Source: Ginsengibacter sp963792025 (GTDB taxonomy: Bacteria > Bacteroidota > Bacteroidia > Chitinophagales > Chitinophagaceae). Taken from it: a stretch of DNA of 64,000 nt. The stretch lies in assembly GCA_963792025.1 (NCBI GenBank), contig CAWBUS010000003.1:186001-250000 (forward strand), read 5' to 3'. Positions 55,165-63,325 of the stretch are shown piece by piece. The stretch's first letter is position 1. The number at the start of each line of letters is the position of its first letter. The position numbers and the translations under genes are program-made. The notes below the pieces were generated by a model. That model worked only from the letters and a program-made list of their open reading frames with translations. It had not been told where the DNA came from and searched no databases.

Positions 55165-55318
55165 TACTCAACTTTTAAAATTTGTATTTCAAAATATCCT
55201 GACTCAAAGAGAACGTCAAGTAAAAAATACTCTAAGCTGACAAAATTGGCCGCGAACCGGCCATTCTCAAACTTGAAAATTAAATTCGTGAAGATTTTTC
55301 TGGACTATTTTTTGCGGC

Positions 55319-55326
55319 TAATTTTG
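55319..55326 (+). promoter_or_regulatory. Candidate -7 box of the LytTR gene
   Basis: TAATTTTG (55319-55326) is an exact TAnnTTTG match, 43 bp before the ATG at 55369. The position fits a normal leader. It also supports the short start: longer in-frame readings from 55012 would cover this promoter and overlap the epoxide hydrolase gene antisense. A TTG at -33 is not evident. Confidence 0.5.
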
Positions 55327-55368
55327 CTAAACTGCGACCTTTCTTTTTTAATCATTATTCCATTAACA

Positions 55369-55782
55369 ATGAAAGTAGAAAAAGAACTTTCGGTCTTTGA
55401 TGAGGCATTGAAGTTGCACAAATATCCCGGACTGCAAGTGGGTAAAAGGAACTTCCTGGTTCTTAACAACAATAAATATATCAATGTGCTTACAGAAAAT
55501 ATTGCTTTTTTCTATATTAAATATGAATCTTCAATAATTGTGTGTTTTGATAAGCAGGAATTTTTTGTCAATTATTCATTGGAACAAATTCAAACCTTTT
55601 TGGGAGATAAAGATTTTTTCAGGCTCAATAGACAATACCTGATTAATTTCAATGCAGTAAAAGAAGTAGAACATTATTTCGCCCGCAAGCTGCTGGTCAA
55701 TCTTATTATTCCTTCCAAAGACAAACTTCTTGTCTCTAAAGAAAAGGTAAGCATTTTTTTACATTGGCTTGATAACAGATAA
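55369..55782 (+). CDS. Stand-alone LytTR-domain DNA-binding protein
   Basis: A 137-residue protein made essentially of a LytTR DNA-binding domain (about 30-137): KRNFLVLNNNKYINVLTENIAFFYIK, then FFVNYSLEQIQTFLG, FFRLNRQYLINFNAVKEVEHYF and LLVSKEKVSIFLHWL. No receiver domain precedes it, so it is not a conventional response regulator and may respond by another route. The start at 55369 follows a promoter-like -7 box and excludes an implausible Cys/His-rich N terminus. It is divergent from the hydrolase cluster, which it may control. Confidence 0.85.
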   Translation: MKVEKELSVFDEALKLHKYPGLQVGKRNFLVLNNNKYINVLTENIAFFYIKYESSIIVCFDKQEFFVNYSLEQIQTFLGDKDFFRLNRQYLINFNAVKEVEHYFARKLLVNLIIPSKDKLLVSKEKVSIFLHWLDNR

Positions 55783-55890
55783 AAATATTCATTTGCGCTC
55801 CGGAATTGAAATCACTGATTCAATAAGATTAAAATAAATTTTGAGAAAGGCGATGAGTCAAAAATCGATAACGAAATAAAAAATCCATAT

Positions 55891-56337
55891 ATGAATACAG
55901 TACAAATCGAACAAAAAAGCTACGAGATGCCGCCCCATGAGGGTTTCACCGTTGCATATTTTCTCACCGTTACCGACATCGAACGATCAGCCCGCTTCTA
56001 CGAAAAAGTGTTCGACGGTCGCATTCTGAGCCTGGGCGATGGCAACGCACCCGGGTACCTTCAGCTCGCAAATACCTGGTTAATTTTAAACGTCGGCGGC
56101 GGCCCGACGCCCGACAAGCCAACGGTTTTACTCAGCGTCCCCGATCCGAATAAAATCAACAGCTTTATGAATATCCGTGTTGCGGATATTCAGGCATGCT
56201 ATGAATTATGGAAAAGCCGGGGAGCAGAGTTTATAACGGAGCCGATCCCCAAGTACGGCGAGATACGCTGCTACATCCGCGATCCTGACGGATATATCAT
56301 TGAAGTTGGACAAAGTACAGATGTTAAGTACGGCTAA
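55891..56337 (+). CDS. VOC (glyoxalase/bleomycin resistance) family protein
   Basis: A 148-residue single vicinal-oxygen-chelate domain. The N-terminal beta-alpha-beta motif FTVAYFLTVTDIERSARFYEKVFDG and the matching second half VADIQACYELWKSRGAEFI, then CYIRDPDGYIIEVGQS with the terminal Glu, are typical. Metal-binding Glu and possible His residues are consistent with an enzyme of the lactoylglutathione lyase or dioxygenase type. The coding sequence is noticeably GC-richer than the surrounding DNA. No operon partner is evident: the next gene is convergent. Confidence 0.87.
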   Translation: MNTVQIEQKSYEMPPHEGFTVAYFLTVTDIERSARFYEKVFDGRILSLGDGNAPGYLQLANTWLILNVGGGPTPDKPTVLLSVPDPNKINSFMNIRVADIQACYELWKSRGAEFITEPIPKYGEIRCYIRDPDGYIIEVGQSTDVKYG

Positions 56338-56375
56338 CGATTAGCAGTATACGAAATAGATTCTTCCATGGTTAA

Positions 56376-56696
56376 TTATAGGGCAAGCCTTATTGCGGTA
56401 ACTGCTGCAATTTTTCCCGAAACTGTATAGCGTGGGAATAAGCTATCTGTTCGTAAAACGTGTCCGAAACACCTACGTAGGTTTTCAGGTTTTATATCAT
56501 TAATATTTTTATTCTTAATTAATATCGTTCCTGGAGATGCAACAATCAGCCTGTTTATCATTTTAATTGTTGTAGCCTTTGCACACCCGCTGGTGCCAGT
56601 TAAAGTAAAATTCCCGCCTTCCTTAATATCGAAAGAAATATCTTTTACCGCAATATTTTTTTCAAACCATTTGCCGATATGATTAACACTTATCAT
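56376..56696 (-). pseudogene. Truncated OpuC/OsmV-type ABC ATPase remnant
   Basis: Only 106 residues of what should be a protein of more than 300. VNHIGKWFEKNIAVKDISF and IKMINRL, then LRRCFGHVLRTDSLFPRYTVSGKIA, are the N-terminal part of a glycine-betaine/choline-type ATPase (OpuCA/OsmV/EgtV-like). The Walker A is decayed: GTSGCAKAT (34-42) lacks the invariant Gly before Lys and the Ser/Thr after it. No signature, Walker B or partner permease is present. It begins 5 bp after the oxidoreductase gene, so it was part of that operon. Confidence 0.82.
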
Positions 56697-56701
56697 GATG
56701 A

Positions 56702-58087
56702 TTACATATCGATCTGCATAAAAAGATTATTGATTGACTCAGCATAAGTGGGGTGCGCAAAAATGTGATACTTCAATTGTTCAGCTGTTATGCCGGCAAG
56801 CATACATATTTGTAACAGGCTCATGATCTCGCCTCCACCAAAACCAAGAATAGTTACGCCTAAAACTTTTTTAGTATCAGCATCAACTATGGCCTTCATA
56901 AAACCTCTTGTTTCACCAGATTCAATAGCCCGTGCAACATAACTCATAGGTATCTTTGCTATTTTATAATTCAGTCCCGCACGCTTTGCTTCCATTTCAT
57001 TTAACCCGATACGGCCTAATTCAGGATCAATAAAAACACAATAAGGTATTTGCCTGTTATCAATTGTCATATTGGCCGCGTCTAATAAGTTACCTGCTAC
57101 CACTACATAATCATTATAAGAAATGTGCGTGAATGCCGGGCCAGGTTTTACATCTCCCAAAGCGTATATATTTTCTATATTAGTTTGCAGTTTTGAGTCT
57201 ATTTTTATATAGCCTTTTTCATCTTTATGAACGCCCGTTTTTTCAAGATCCAAATTGTCTGTATTAGGCATTCGGCCCGTAGCAACTAAAACATGAGATG
57301 CTGTTATTGTTTGTTCTTTGCGTTCTTTTAAAATGTTGATTGAAATAGATGAATCATTTTTAAGTACTACCGATCTTACTTGCGTATCGGCAAAAATGTT
57401 CATTCCATCACCCTGTAATATTGTGGAAACCTGATTTGATACATCTACATCTTCTCTTGATATAATGCGATCGGAACGTTCTATTATCGTAACCCTACTG
57501 CCAAAACGTAAAAACATTTGCCCGAATTCCAATGCGATATAACTTCCGCCAATAATAACAAGATGTTCAGGCACTTTATCTAATTGCATTATTGTAGTGG
57601 AGGTCAGAAATGGGATGTCCCGCAAACCTTGTATATCCGGTATTATCGTCCTGGCGCCGGTATTGATGAATATCTTATCAGCAGTGATCGTCTCTGTGTC
57701 TCCTGACCGGAGTTCGATCTTTACTATTTTATAGTCTGAAAAAACAGCAAGCCCATATATCAGGCGAATGTTCGGAGCTGCCATTAATTTCTTTTCTATG
57801 TTATTTCTAAAATCTTCAACAATATTATTTTTTCGGAGTAACACTGCCTGCAGATCAACTTCAATATTTGTTGAAGCTATACCGTATTCTGCAGACCTGC
57901 GTGCCTGGAATACACTTTTTGCGGATGCCACCATTGCCTTGGTTGGTGTGCATCCATAATTTATACATGTGCCACCAACGAACCCTTTTTCAACAATCGC
58001 CACACTCCAGCCTTTCGCTGCAAGCCTGTTTGCCAGTGGTGTTCCGGCCTGTCCTGCACCAATTATTATGGCATCATATTTTTGCAT
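56702..58087 (-). CDS. Mercuric reductase-like pyridine nucleotide-disulfide oxidoreductase
   Basis: A 461-residue flavoenzyme. The FAD-binding motif IIGAGQAGTPLAN starts at residue 8; the redox disulfide is C41-x4-C46 in GGTCINYGCTPTK; an NAD(P)-binding motif is IIGGSYIALEFGQ; ATGRMPNT and ALGDVKPGPAFTH mark the second FAD contact. H445 and E450 in AHPTYAE are the catalytic base pair. This is the mercuric reductase/dihydrolipoamide dehydrogenase family without the N-terminal metal-binding domain. The partner substrate is unknown. Its operon neighbours are both broken while this gene is intact. Confidence 0.9.
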   Translation of the reverse strand: MQKYDAIIIGAGQAGTPLANRLAAKGWSVAIVEKGFVGGTCINYGCTPTKAMVASAKSVFQARRSAEYGIASTNIEVDLQAVLLRKNNIVEDFRNNIEKKLMAAPNIRLIYGLAVFSDYKIVKIELRSGDTETITADKIFINTGARTIIPDIQGLRDIPFLTSTTIMQLDKVPEHLVIIGGSYIALEFGQMFLRFGSRVTIIERSDRIISREDVDVSNQVSTILQGDGMNIFADTQVRSVVLKNDSSISINILKERKEQTITASHVLVATGRMPNTDNLDLEKTGVHKDEKGYIKIDSKLQTNIENIYALGDVKPGPAFTHISYNDYVVVAGNLLDAANMTIDNRQIPYCVFIDPELGRIGLNEMEAKRAGLNYKIAKIPMSYVARAIESGETRGFMKAIVDADTKKVLGVTILGFGGGEIMSLLQICMLAGITAEQLKYHIFAHPTYAESINNLFMQIDM

Positions 58088-58110
58088 GCATTTTCTATAT
58101 TTTATTCAAT

Positions 58111-58784
58111 CTATTCTGCTACCCAAATAGCATCTGTGAACCATCCCTTTGAGTCAAGTATATTTTTTTTCGGAAAAAAACCTGTTTCCGCAGCCAATTC
58201 ATTTATCTCATTTAGAGAATATTTTTGTGATATCTCTACCCAGATGGGTTCATCTTTTTTAAAGCAAAAAACTTCATCGGCAAAATGAACCGTCATATCT
58301 TTTAAACAAACCAGGTAGCTCTTGCAGGAACCGGTTTCCGGGTCGTATGAACAATAATGTTCGAAGTAACCGATATTAAAATCGGATCCCAGTTCACGGT
58401 TTATTCTATCCAAAAGATTGAAATTAAATTCGCACGTAATGCCCAAACTATCATCATAAGCCGACCTGATGATCCAAAGAATGATTTTGAACAATCCCCC
58501 GGCCCAAGTTCTATCAATTCAGATTCGTTGTAATTTTCAATGATGCTGCTTACTATAGTTTTTGTTTGATTTTTAAAGATTTCCATTTCGCAAGCTGTAA
58601 GATAATATCCAGGGCTATTCATGATCTCCCGGAACAATCTGTCTCCTGTCTCATCATAAAAATATTTGGAAGGTAATTGCTTGGGAGCCATCCTTAACCC
58701 GGTAATAACGTCTTCGTAAAAAATTCCATTCTCTTGTTGTGGCTTTTCTTTTAGGCTTGAGGGGTTCCCGACTGATCCTCCCAT
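58111..58784 (-). pseudogene. EgtD-like L-histidine N-alpha-methyltransferase, internally deleted
   Basis: The N-terminal frame from 58784 reads PKQLPSKYFYDETGDRLFREIMNSPGYYLTACEMEIFK and IELGPGDCSK, the start of the EgtD methyltransferase domain. The C-terminal frame down to 58111 reads AYDDSLGITCEFNFNLL, ELGSDFNIGYFEHYCSYDPE, and WVEISQKYSLNEINELAAETGF, its end. About 110 central residues are missing and the two frames do not match at the junction near 58485. Such enzymes trimethylate histidine for ergothioneine, so this copy is dead. It is the first gene of an operon with the oxidoreductase 23 bp downstream. Confidence 0.85.
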
Positions 58785-59322
58785 TTTTTTAAATTTTCCG
58801 AAAAGTTATGAAATATTTTAAAACATTTAAAGTGGAAACCGGCGTTCTTTCGTCGTCGGTGTTTCACACCAGCGTACTGGTAACCAATAGTGTATTCTGT
58901 GAAATCCCCGACAGAACACCAAGCGTACCTAACGGTTACGAGCACACTAAGTATAGCTGGGGTTTCTTTTATTATTTACTGATAAGGCAAAGAACTAAAT
59001 ATATTAATATCCCGTTTTTCACCTGCCATAAAAATACCTGAGGTTCGTGTATGGGGTAAAAAGTGTAATTACTTCGAATCCGATAGCTATTGAATTATCT
59101 TTAGCAGTTTCCAAAAAACTTCCCTTATGCAAACCTGCATTCAGAAATAAATTTGATCTAATGATTGATAGCTTTTTCTTTAGCCCCCATATTTAAAAGC
59201 ACTCTCCATACTCAACTAAGATAATATTATTCACAAAATGTCGGGTTAGGACGACCGCCAGGAAGTTGGAAAAACTACTGATGAAGATAGGGAGGAACAA
59301 ATATTTTATTGTTTATTTCATT
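58785..59322. other. Gene-free interval between the EgtD remnant and the S9 peptidase
   Basis: This stretch of 538 bp holds no convincing gene. A 77-codon frame at 58808-59041 on the plus strand has no ribosome binding site, no family pattern and sits beside a matching antisense frame, so I do not call it. An AT-rich patch with ATATTAATAT (near 59000) and a T-rich stretch near 59310 are seen, but no clear terminator or promoter. It may include decayed sequence from the neighbouring remnant operon. Confidence 0.5.
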
Positions 59323-61239
59323 TTAATTTTTGCTGTTCGCTTTTATATATTTATCAAGAAACTGTAATATTTGTCCATACCCTTTAATCTCATTTTCTTT
59401 TTTTACAAAGCCATGTCCTTCGTCAGGAAATACAATATATTCAACAGGCACATTATTCTTTTTTAAAGTTGCTACCAATTCATCACTCTCCTTCTCGTGA
59501 ACCCTCGGGTCATTAGCGCCCTGCAACACCATTAATGGCTTTTTTATATTGCCCGCATGCAGCAGTGGAGAATATTGCTGCAGCATAACGGAATCAGCAG
59601 TATTTGGATCACCCATTTCCTCATACAAGGCTTTTTTGAATGACTCCCAATACGCTGGTACCTCTCTCAAAGTTCTCACCCAATTCACTACGCCAAACAA
59701 ATCAACACCGGCTTTAAATTCATCAGGATAAAAACAAAGTGCTGCCACCGTCATATATCCTCCATAGGAGCCACCTAAAATTGCAATCTTCGAAGAGTCG
59801 ATATAAGGTAGTGAGGCTAAATATTTTTTACCCCATACAACATCTTTCAGATCCTTATCTCCATGATCTCTATCATCCATTTTGAAAAAGGTTTTACCAT
59901 AGCCGCTGCTGCCGCGGTTGTTTACGTCAAGCACAGCATAGCCGTGATTAACGAGGAATTGAGTGAGAGAAAAATAATAAAGGCCTGCTTGTCCGCCAGG
60001 GCCTCCATGCACAAACACCACTGCCGCTGCTTTATTGTTCTCACTCGCCTGGTGCGGCTTGTAATAAATAGCAGGAATGTCCAAACCATCAAACGATTTG
60101 TATCGCACAACCGTACCCGCAACAAGGTCTTCATCATTTATTTCCGGGTTAAGCGTGTTCGTTAGTCTCTTTAATTCTTTGGTGTTAAAATCATACACGT
60201 ACATATTGTTTGGCGCCTTTGAACTACCCACTGTAATACTCATTTTATTCTCATCCCTTGAAATGTTCACACCTTGTATTGTTCCCCCATCTATTTTAGG
60301 AAAGTCAAGTTCCATTCCTGTTTTATGATCAAAAAGATGCAGTTTGTTTTGTCCGTCTTCGTTTATATAGATCACGCGATATTTTTCATTATGTGATATA
60401 GTCATCCATACAACATCCCATTTGGCTTCATACAATTTTTCTTTTTTACCTGTGGGTATATCGTATTTCACTACATAGGTAAATTCGCTGTTATCATTGG
60501 TGAGATAATAAAGTGTATTGTTGTCGAGTGAAAATTGAAGCGGGCCATTGCTCGTCTCGGTACTGTCGGGATTTAACTTTTTCATTTGTTTTGCCTGGCG
60601 GTCATAGAGAAAGATATTGTTGGAAGATTGACTAAGGTTTTGTACCAGCGCCAGGTATCTTTCATTACCCGATAAAGCTCTTACATCGAAACCCTGCTCA
60701 TTTTTATAAAGCATTTCCGGTACCCATTTAGCCGTATCCATTTTATATAAATCAAAATACCTTGGGTCTCTTTTGTTGGAGAGATAACAGAGATATTTAT
60801 TATCGAGGCTCCAGCCCGAGGAACTTGCTTTTTCCTTCGCATCCGGTGTCAGATCCTTTGCGTCGCCACTTGCTTTTAGCAAATAAAGATGCGAGATTTC
60901 ATTACCACCTTTATCAGAACTGTAAATGATATTTGTGGTACCGGGAACGTAGCTATTGGTAAATATTGATTCTTTAGACGAATTAGTAAGTGCTCTTTTT
61001 TTGCCGCTTGCCATATCAATTTCATACGCATTGTATATGCCATTCCCGTTACTGGTAATCAGCATTTTTTTATCATCGTCAGAAATGTCGCCGCCGAATA
61101 CGTCAGAACTTTTGTAAAACTGGTCGATGCTATATTGTTTTACATCCGGGCCAGCCTGTTCTTTTTTTTCGGAGGAATTATTTGTGTTACAGGCCGCTAA
61201 CAGGAACGAGCAGATAGTAATGGTAAAAAGAAATTTCAT
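59323..61239 (-). CDS. S9 family prolyl oligopeptidase-like peptidase (lipoprotein)
   Basis: A 638-residue secreted peptidase. The signal peptide ends in a lipobox (SFLLAACNT, Cys 17). A beta-propeller region of about 350 residues (VFGGDISDDDKKMLITSNG onward, with DNKYLCYLSNK and DNTLYYLTND) precedes the alpha/beta hydrolase domain. The catalytic triad is S491 in GGSYGGY, D577 in GANDPRVH and H609 in DEGHGF. Family members cleave short peptides, often after proline or as acylaminoacyl-peptidases. It fits a peptide-rich diet, as do the M1 and M19 genes in the 11-18 kb region. Confidence 0.92.
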   Translation of the reverse strand: MKFLFTITICSFLLAACNTNNSSEKKEQAGPDVKQYSIDQFYKSSDVFGGDISDDDKKMLITSNGNGIYNAYEIDMASGKKRALTNSSKESIFTNSYVPGTTNIIYSSDKGGNEISHLYLLKASGDAKDLTPDAKEKASSSGWSLDNKYLCYLSNKRDPRYFDLYKMDTAKWVPEMLYKNEQGFDVRALSGNERYLALVQNLSQSSNNIFLYDRQAKQMKKLNPDSTETSNGPLQFSLDNNTLYYLTNDNSEFTYVVKYDIPTGKKEKLYEAKWDVVWMTISHNEKYRVIYINEDGQNKLHLFDHKTGMELDFPKIDGGTIQGVNISRDENKMSITVGSSKAPNNMYVYDFNTKELKRLTNTLNPEINDEDLVAGTVVRYKSFDGLDIPAIYYKPHQASENNKAAAVVFVHGGPGGQAGLYYFSLTQFLVNHGYAVLDVNNRGSSGYGKTFFKMDDRDHGDKDLKDVVWGKKYLASLPYIDSSKIAILGGSYGGYMTVAALCFYPDEFKAGVDLFGVVNWVRTLREVPAYWESFKKALYEEMGDPNTADSVMLQQYSPLLHAGNIKKPLMVLQGANDPRVHEKESDELVATLKKNNVPVEYIVFPDEGHGFVKKENEIKGYGQILQFLDKYIKANSKN

Positions 61240-61451
61240 GTCAATTGTTTTGGTTGTTTTTTAAAAAAGGATAGTAAGTTATAACAAGAAAAGACTGTAA
61301 AAAAATATATTTAAACGCCGTGTTAGATGATATTCTATCGCCGGAGTTTGCCTGGCAAGCACATCGCGATGATACTAATCCTGTAGAATCAAATGAGATT
61401 TAACCGGAGTCACGTTATGCCCGGTGAAGTTTTATTTGTTGTTTGTGGTGC

Positions 61452-62018
61452 CTAATTATCTCCATAAATTAACTTGCCTTTTAATTCAAATCGTTTAGTC
61501 ACAACATTACTAATTCGGTCTGAAAGCAGATCCCCGTTAAGTAAATTGTCTTTCGATGATTTTCGTCCACTATAAAAATATACGTTTATGTAAACGTCTT
61601 TGTCGGTTAGCTGGTCGAATATTTTTTTAGAAAAGGTAATGTTGTCAAACTTTGCAACATGCCCGTAGGTAATTTCTTTTTCGGAAGATGCCACATAAAA
61701 CTGCCCGTCTTCAGAATAAAGCGTCGTATCTTTTGGCGTGCCTGTCAAGGAAACATTCACTATAATTGTTTCTTTGCTGTTAATAATTTTATCTTTTGCT
61801 TTTGGGCTTAAAACAATTGCTATTTCAAATGGCAATACGGTAATAGAATCTTTGGTAAATTTAAAATAGCTATCAGTATTTATTATGCCGCTGTCTTTAT
61901 GTTGGGCAATTAATGAAGATGTATCTTTATGCAATTCATTTTTTACCTGCCTGTCATTACTTTTACAGGAGAACAGAAAGATCGAAAATAATAAAATAGT
62001 TGTCAAAAGGTTTGTCAT
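61452..62018 (-). CDS. Hypothetical lipoprotein, 188 residues
   Basis: A protein with a lipoprotein signal (LLFSIFLFSCKSN, Cys 18). The rest shows alternating beta strands and charged loops: KDSITVLPFEIAIVLSPKAKDK; NVSLTGTPKDTTLYSEDGQFYVASSEKEITYG; VYINVYFYSGRKSSKDNLLNG; VVTKRFELKGKLIYGDN. No family is recognised. Its promoter appears to lie in the duplicated segment at 62066-62277: TTTG-N20-TAGTTTTA on the minus strand ends about 50 bp before the start codon. Confidence 0.72.
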   Translation of the reverse strand: MTNLLTTILLFSIFLFSCKSNDRQVKNELHKDTSSLIAQHKDSGIINTDSYFKFTKDSITVLPFEIAIVLSPKAKDKIINSKETIIVNVSLTGTPKDTTLYSEDGQFYVASSEKEITYGHVAKFDNITFSKKIFDQLTDKDVYINVYFYSGRKSSKDNLLNGDLLSDRISNVVTKRFELKGKLIYGDN

Positions 62019-62065
62019 TAGCAGAATGTCGTTTTATTATTACACACAACCCGTGCACGCCGTAT

Positions 62066-62277
62066 CCTAAAACTAAACAATTGTTGCAATGCTCGCAAAT
62101 AAGCCTGCTTCACGAATGTTTTAAACCATGCCCATAATAATTCAAATTCTCATTTCGTGTTTATGGAAAGGTGTTTTAAGGCCGGGGGTACGGATAGTCA
62201 TTTAGGAGCTTATACTTAATGCTGTAAAAAAAGTCGCAGGATCGGAATATTGAAGAAGATAACTCCCTACCTTAGAC
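62066..62277 (-). repeat. Duplicated promoter-bearing intergenic segment, copy A
   Basis: This segment is homologous to 63150-63308. Conserved runs include TAAAACTAA-CAATTG, GCAATGCTC, AATAATTCAAATTC and CCTTAGAC, in the same order. Copy A is about 55 bp longer in its 3' part (plus-strand sense). It carries no coding capacity. On the minus strand its first part contains the promoter described separately. The two copies flank the DnaJ/PhnB-like pair, with DnaJ at 62383 and PhnB-like ending 63077. Confidence 0.72.
62068..62099 (-). promoter_or_regulatory. Promoter for the 61452-62018 lipoprotein gene
   Basis: On the minus strand TTTG (62096-62099), a 20-bp spacer and TAGTTTTA (62068-62075) form a close match to the Bacteroidota -33/-7 promoter (TTTG, TAnnTTTG). 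The start codon is at 62018, giving a leader of about 45 nt. The same boxes and spacing occur in copy B at 63152-63183. Confidence 0.6.
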
Positions 62278-62382
62278 GCAATTTACTTTCAACTCAATAA
62301 TATTAATTCAGACATGTCTGGTGAACACGCAAGCCAGGAAGAGTGGTAACTGCGCTTTAACAATAATTTCCAGGAAGCGCAA

Positions 62383-62721
62383 TTATTCCTTGTTGATCTT
62401 CTTTTCCAACTTTGATACTATCCAAAGACCGAAGCCTGCCCACATACCGGCAGATCTGAATGCTTCAGTGAGCAAGTCGTTATGTTTAGTTTGAGCAGCA
62501 GGATTTGATAGTTCTTTTTGCTTTAAGTCGTAAGCTGCTCTTTTCCCGCTATCAGACAGGGTCTCGTATGCCGCCTGGATTTTTTTGAAAAACTCCATAC
62601 TATTTGGGTTAGAGGAGTTCTTATCAGGGTGATACAGTTTGGCAAGTTCACGATACTTTTTTTTAACTTCCTCCGGGGTAGCCGATTGCGTGATACCGAA
62701 AATTGCGTAAAAGTCTTCCAT
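62383..62721 (-). CDS. J-domain (DnaJ-like) protein, short
   Basis: A 112-residue protein. The first 65 residues form a J domain: FYAIFGITQSATPEEVKKKYRELAKLY, the invariant HPD (31-33), and FFKKIQAAYETLSDSGKRAAYDL. The C-terminal tail (AFRSAGMWAGFGLWIVSKLEKK) is a hydrophobic helix that may anchor it to a membrane. It lacks the G/F and zinc domains, so it is a type III J protein that would stimulate a DnaK-type chaperone for a specific client. It probably is cotranscribed with the PhnB-like gene upstream (start at 63077). Confidence 0.88.
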   Translation of the reverse strand: MEDFYAIFGITQSATPEEVKKKYRELAKLYHPDKNSSNPNSMEFFKKIQAAYETLSDSGKRAAYDLKQKELSNPAAQTKHNDLLTEAFRSAGMWAGFGLWIVSKLEKKINKE

Positions 62722-62786
62722 TCAATAGCTGTTTTTGTTGGTATTTTTTTTATGGTTTTCTTAATTCCAAATTTCATTCATGTAGG

Positions 62787-63077
62787 TCAATACAATTGGT
62801 TACTCTCTGTATGAATGATAAGTGAAAAGTTGTTATATGTTATTGATTCTATATAGGCTTTCATGTTGTCAGAACTCACGAAAATTGTTTCTGTGCTAAC
62901 AGGCAAAGAGACATGCGCAAATTTTTTCGTCTGCTTCCTAAAAAACTTGTCTATCCGTTTTTGGAACATCTTTAAAGCGTCTAATGTATGTAAACGCTTG
63001 TCGAAAAACTGATTTGCAAAATTAAATGCATCTTCACAATTGCCGTTAAAATAAATGTATGGATTCAATGTTGTCAT
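62787..63077 (-). CDS. PhnB-like VOC protein, truncated
   Basis: A 96-residue frame. MTTLNPYIYFNGNCEDAFNF is the typical PhnB/DUF1428-like start, and AHVSLPVSTETIFVSSD and FSLIIHTESNQLY match the middle strands. A normal member has about 140 residues, so the C-terminal 45 or so are missing. The spacer after the stop contains FGIK in another frame, hinting that a deletion removed the last section. The gene may be nonfunctional or a reduced protein. It is transcribed from the promoter in copy B of the duplicated segment. Confidence 0.6.
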   Translation of the reverse strand: MTTLNPYIYFNGNCEDAFNFANQFFDKRLHTLDALKMFQKRIDKFFRKQTKKFAHVSLPVSTETIFVSSDNMKAYIESITYNNFSLIIHTESNQLY

Positions 63078-63149
63078 AAAAATTATTTCACACCTCTGTG
63101 TACTTTTTCTGTCGCTGCAAAATAATGCACAGATCTTGCATTACCTCAA

Positions 63150-63308
63150 TCTAAAACTAATCAATTGCAGCAATGCTCCCAAAAGGCCTGTTTGATAAAT
63201 TTTTTAAATCATTAATGCAAATAATTCAAATTCCCACTTCGCTTTTAAAGAAAGATTTATTAATGCCGGGTTTCACGTATAGTTATTTAACAACCCTCAA
63301 CCTTAGAC
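63150..63308 (-). repeat. Duplicated promoter-bearing intergenic segment, copy B
   Basis: Homologous to 62066-62277 (see there). The match is roughly 70 percent by eye over 159 bp, with gaps. It lies between the DUF695 gene stop (63326) and the PhnB-like gene start (63077), that is, upstream of the PhnB-like/DnaJ pair. Confidence 0.72.
63152..63183 (-). promoter_or_regulatory. Promoter for the PhnB-like/DnaJ pair
   Basis: On the minus strand TTTG (63180-63183), a 20-bp spacer and TAGTTTTA (63152-63159) give the same arrangement as in copy A, about 75 bp before the start at 63077. The conservation of both boxes and their exact spacing between two diverged copies supports function. Confidence 0.6.
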
Positions 63309-63325
63309 TAAAAAAGTAACTCCTG

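Noticed and set aside
55012..55368. N-terminal extension of the LytTR gene in the same open frame
   Set aside because: It would lie antisense to the epoxide hydrolase gene, is rich in Cys/His without pattern, and crosses the -7 box at 55319.
58808..59041. 77-codon plus-strand frame between EgtD remnant and S9 peptidase
   Set aside because: No ribosome binding site, no recognisable family, and an antisense frame of similar length overlaps its start; not supported.
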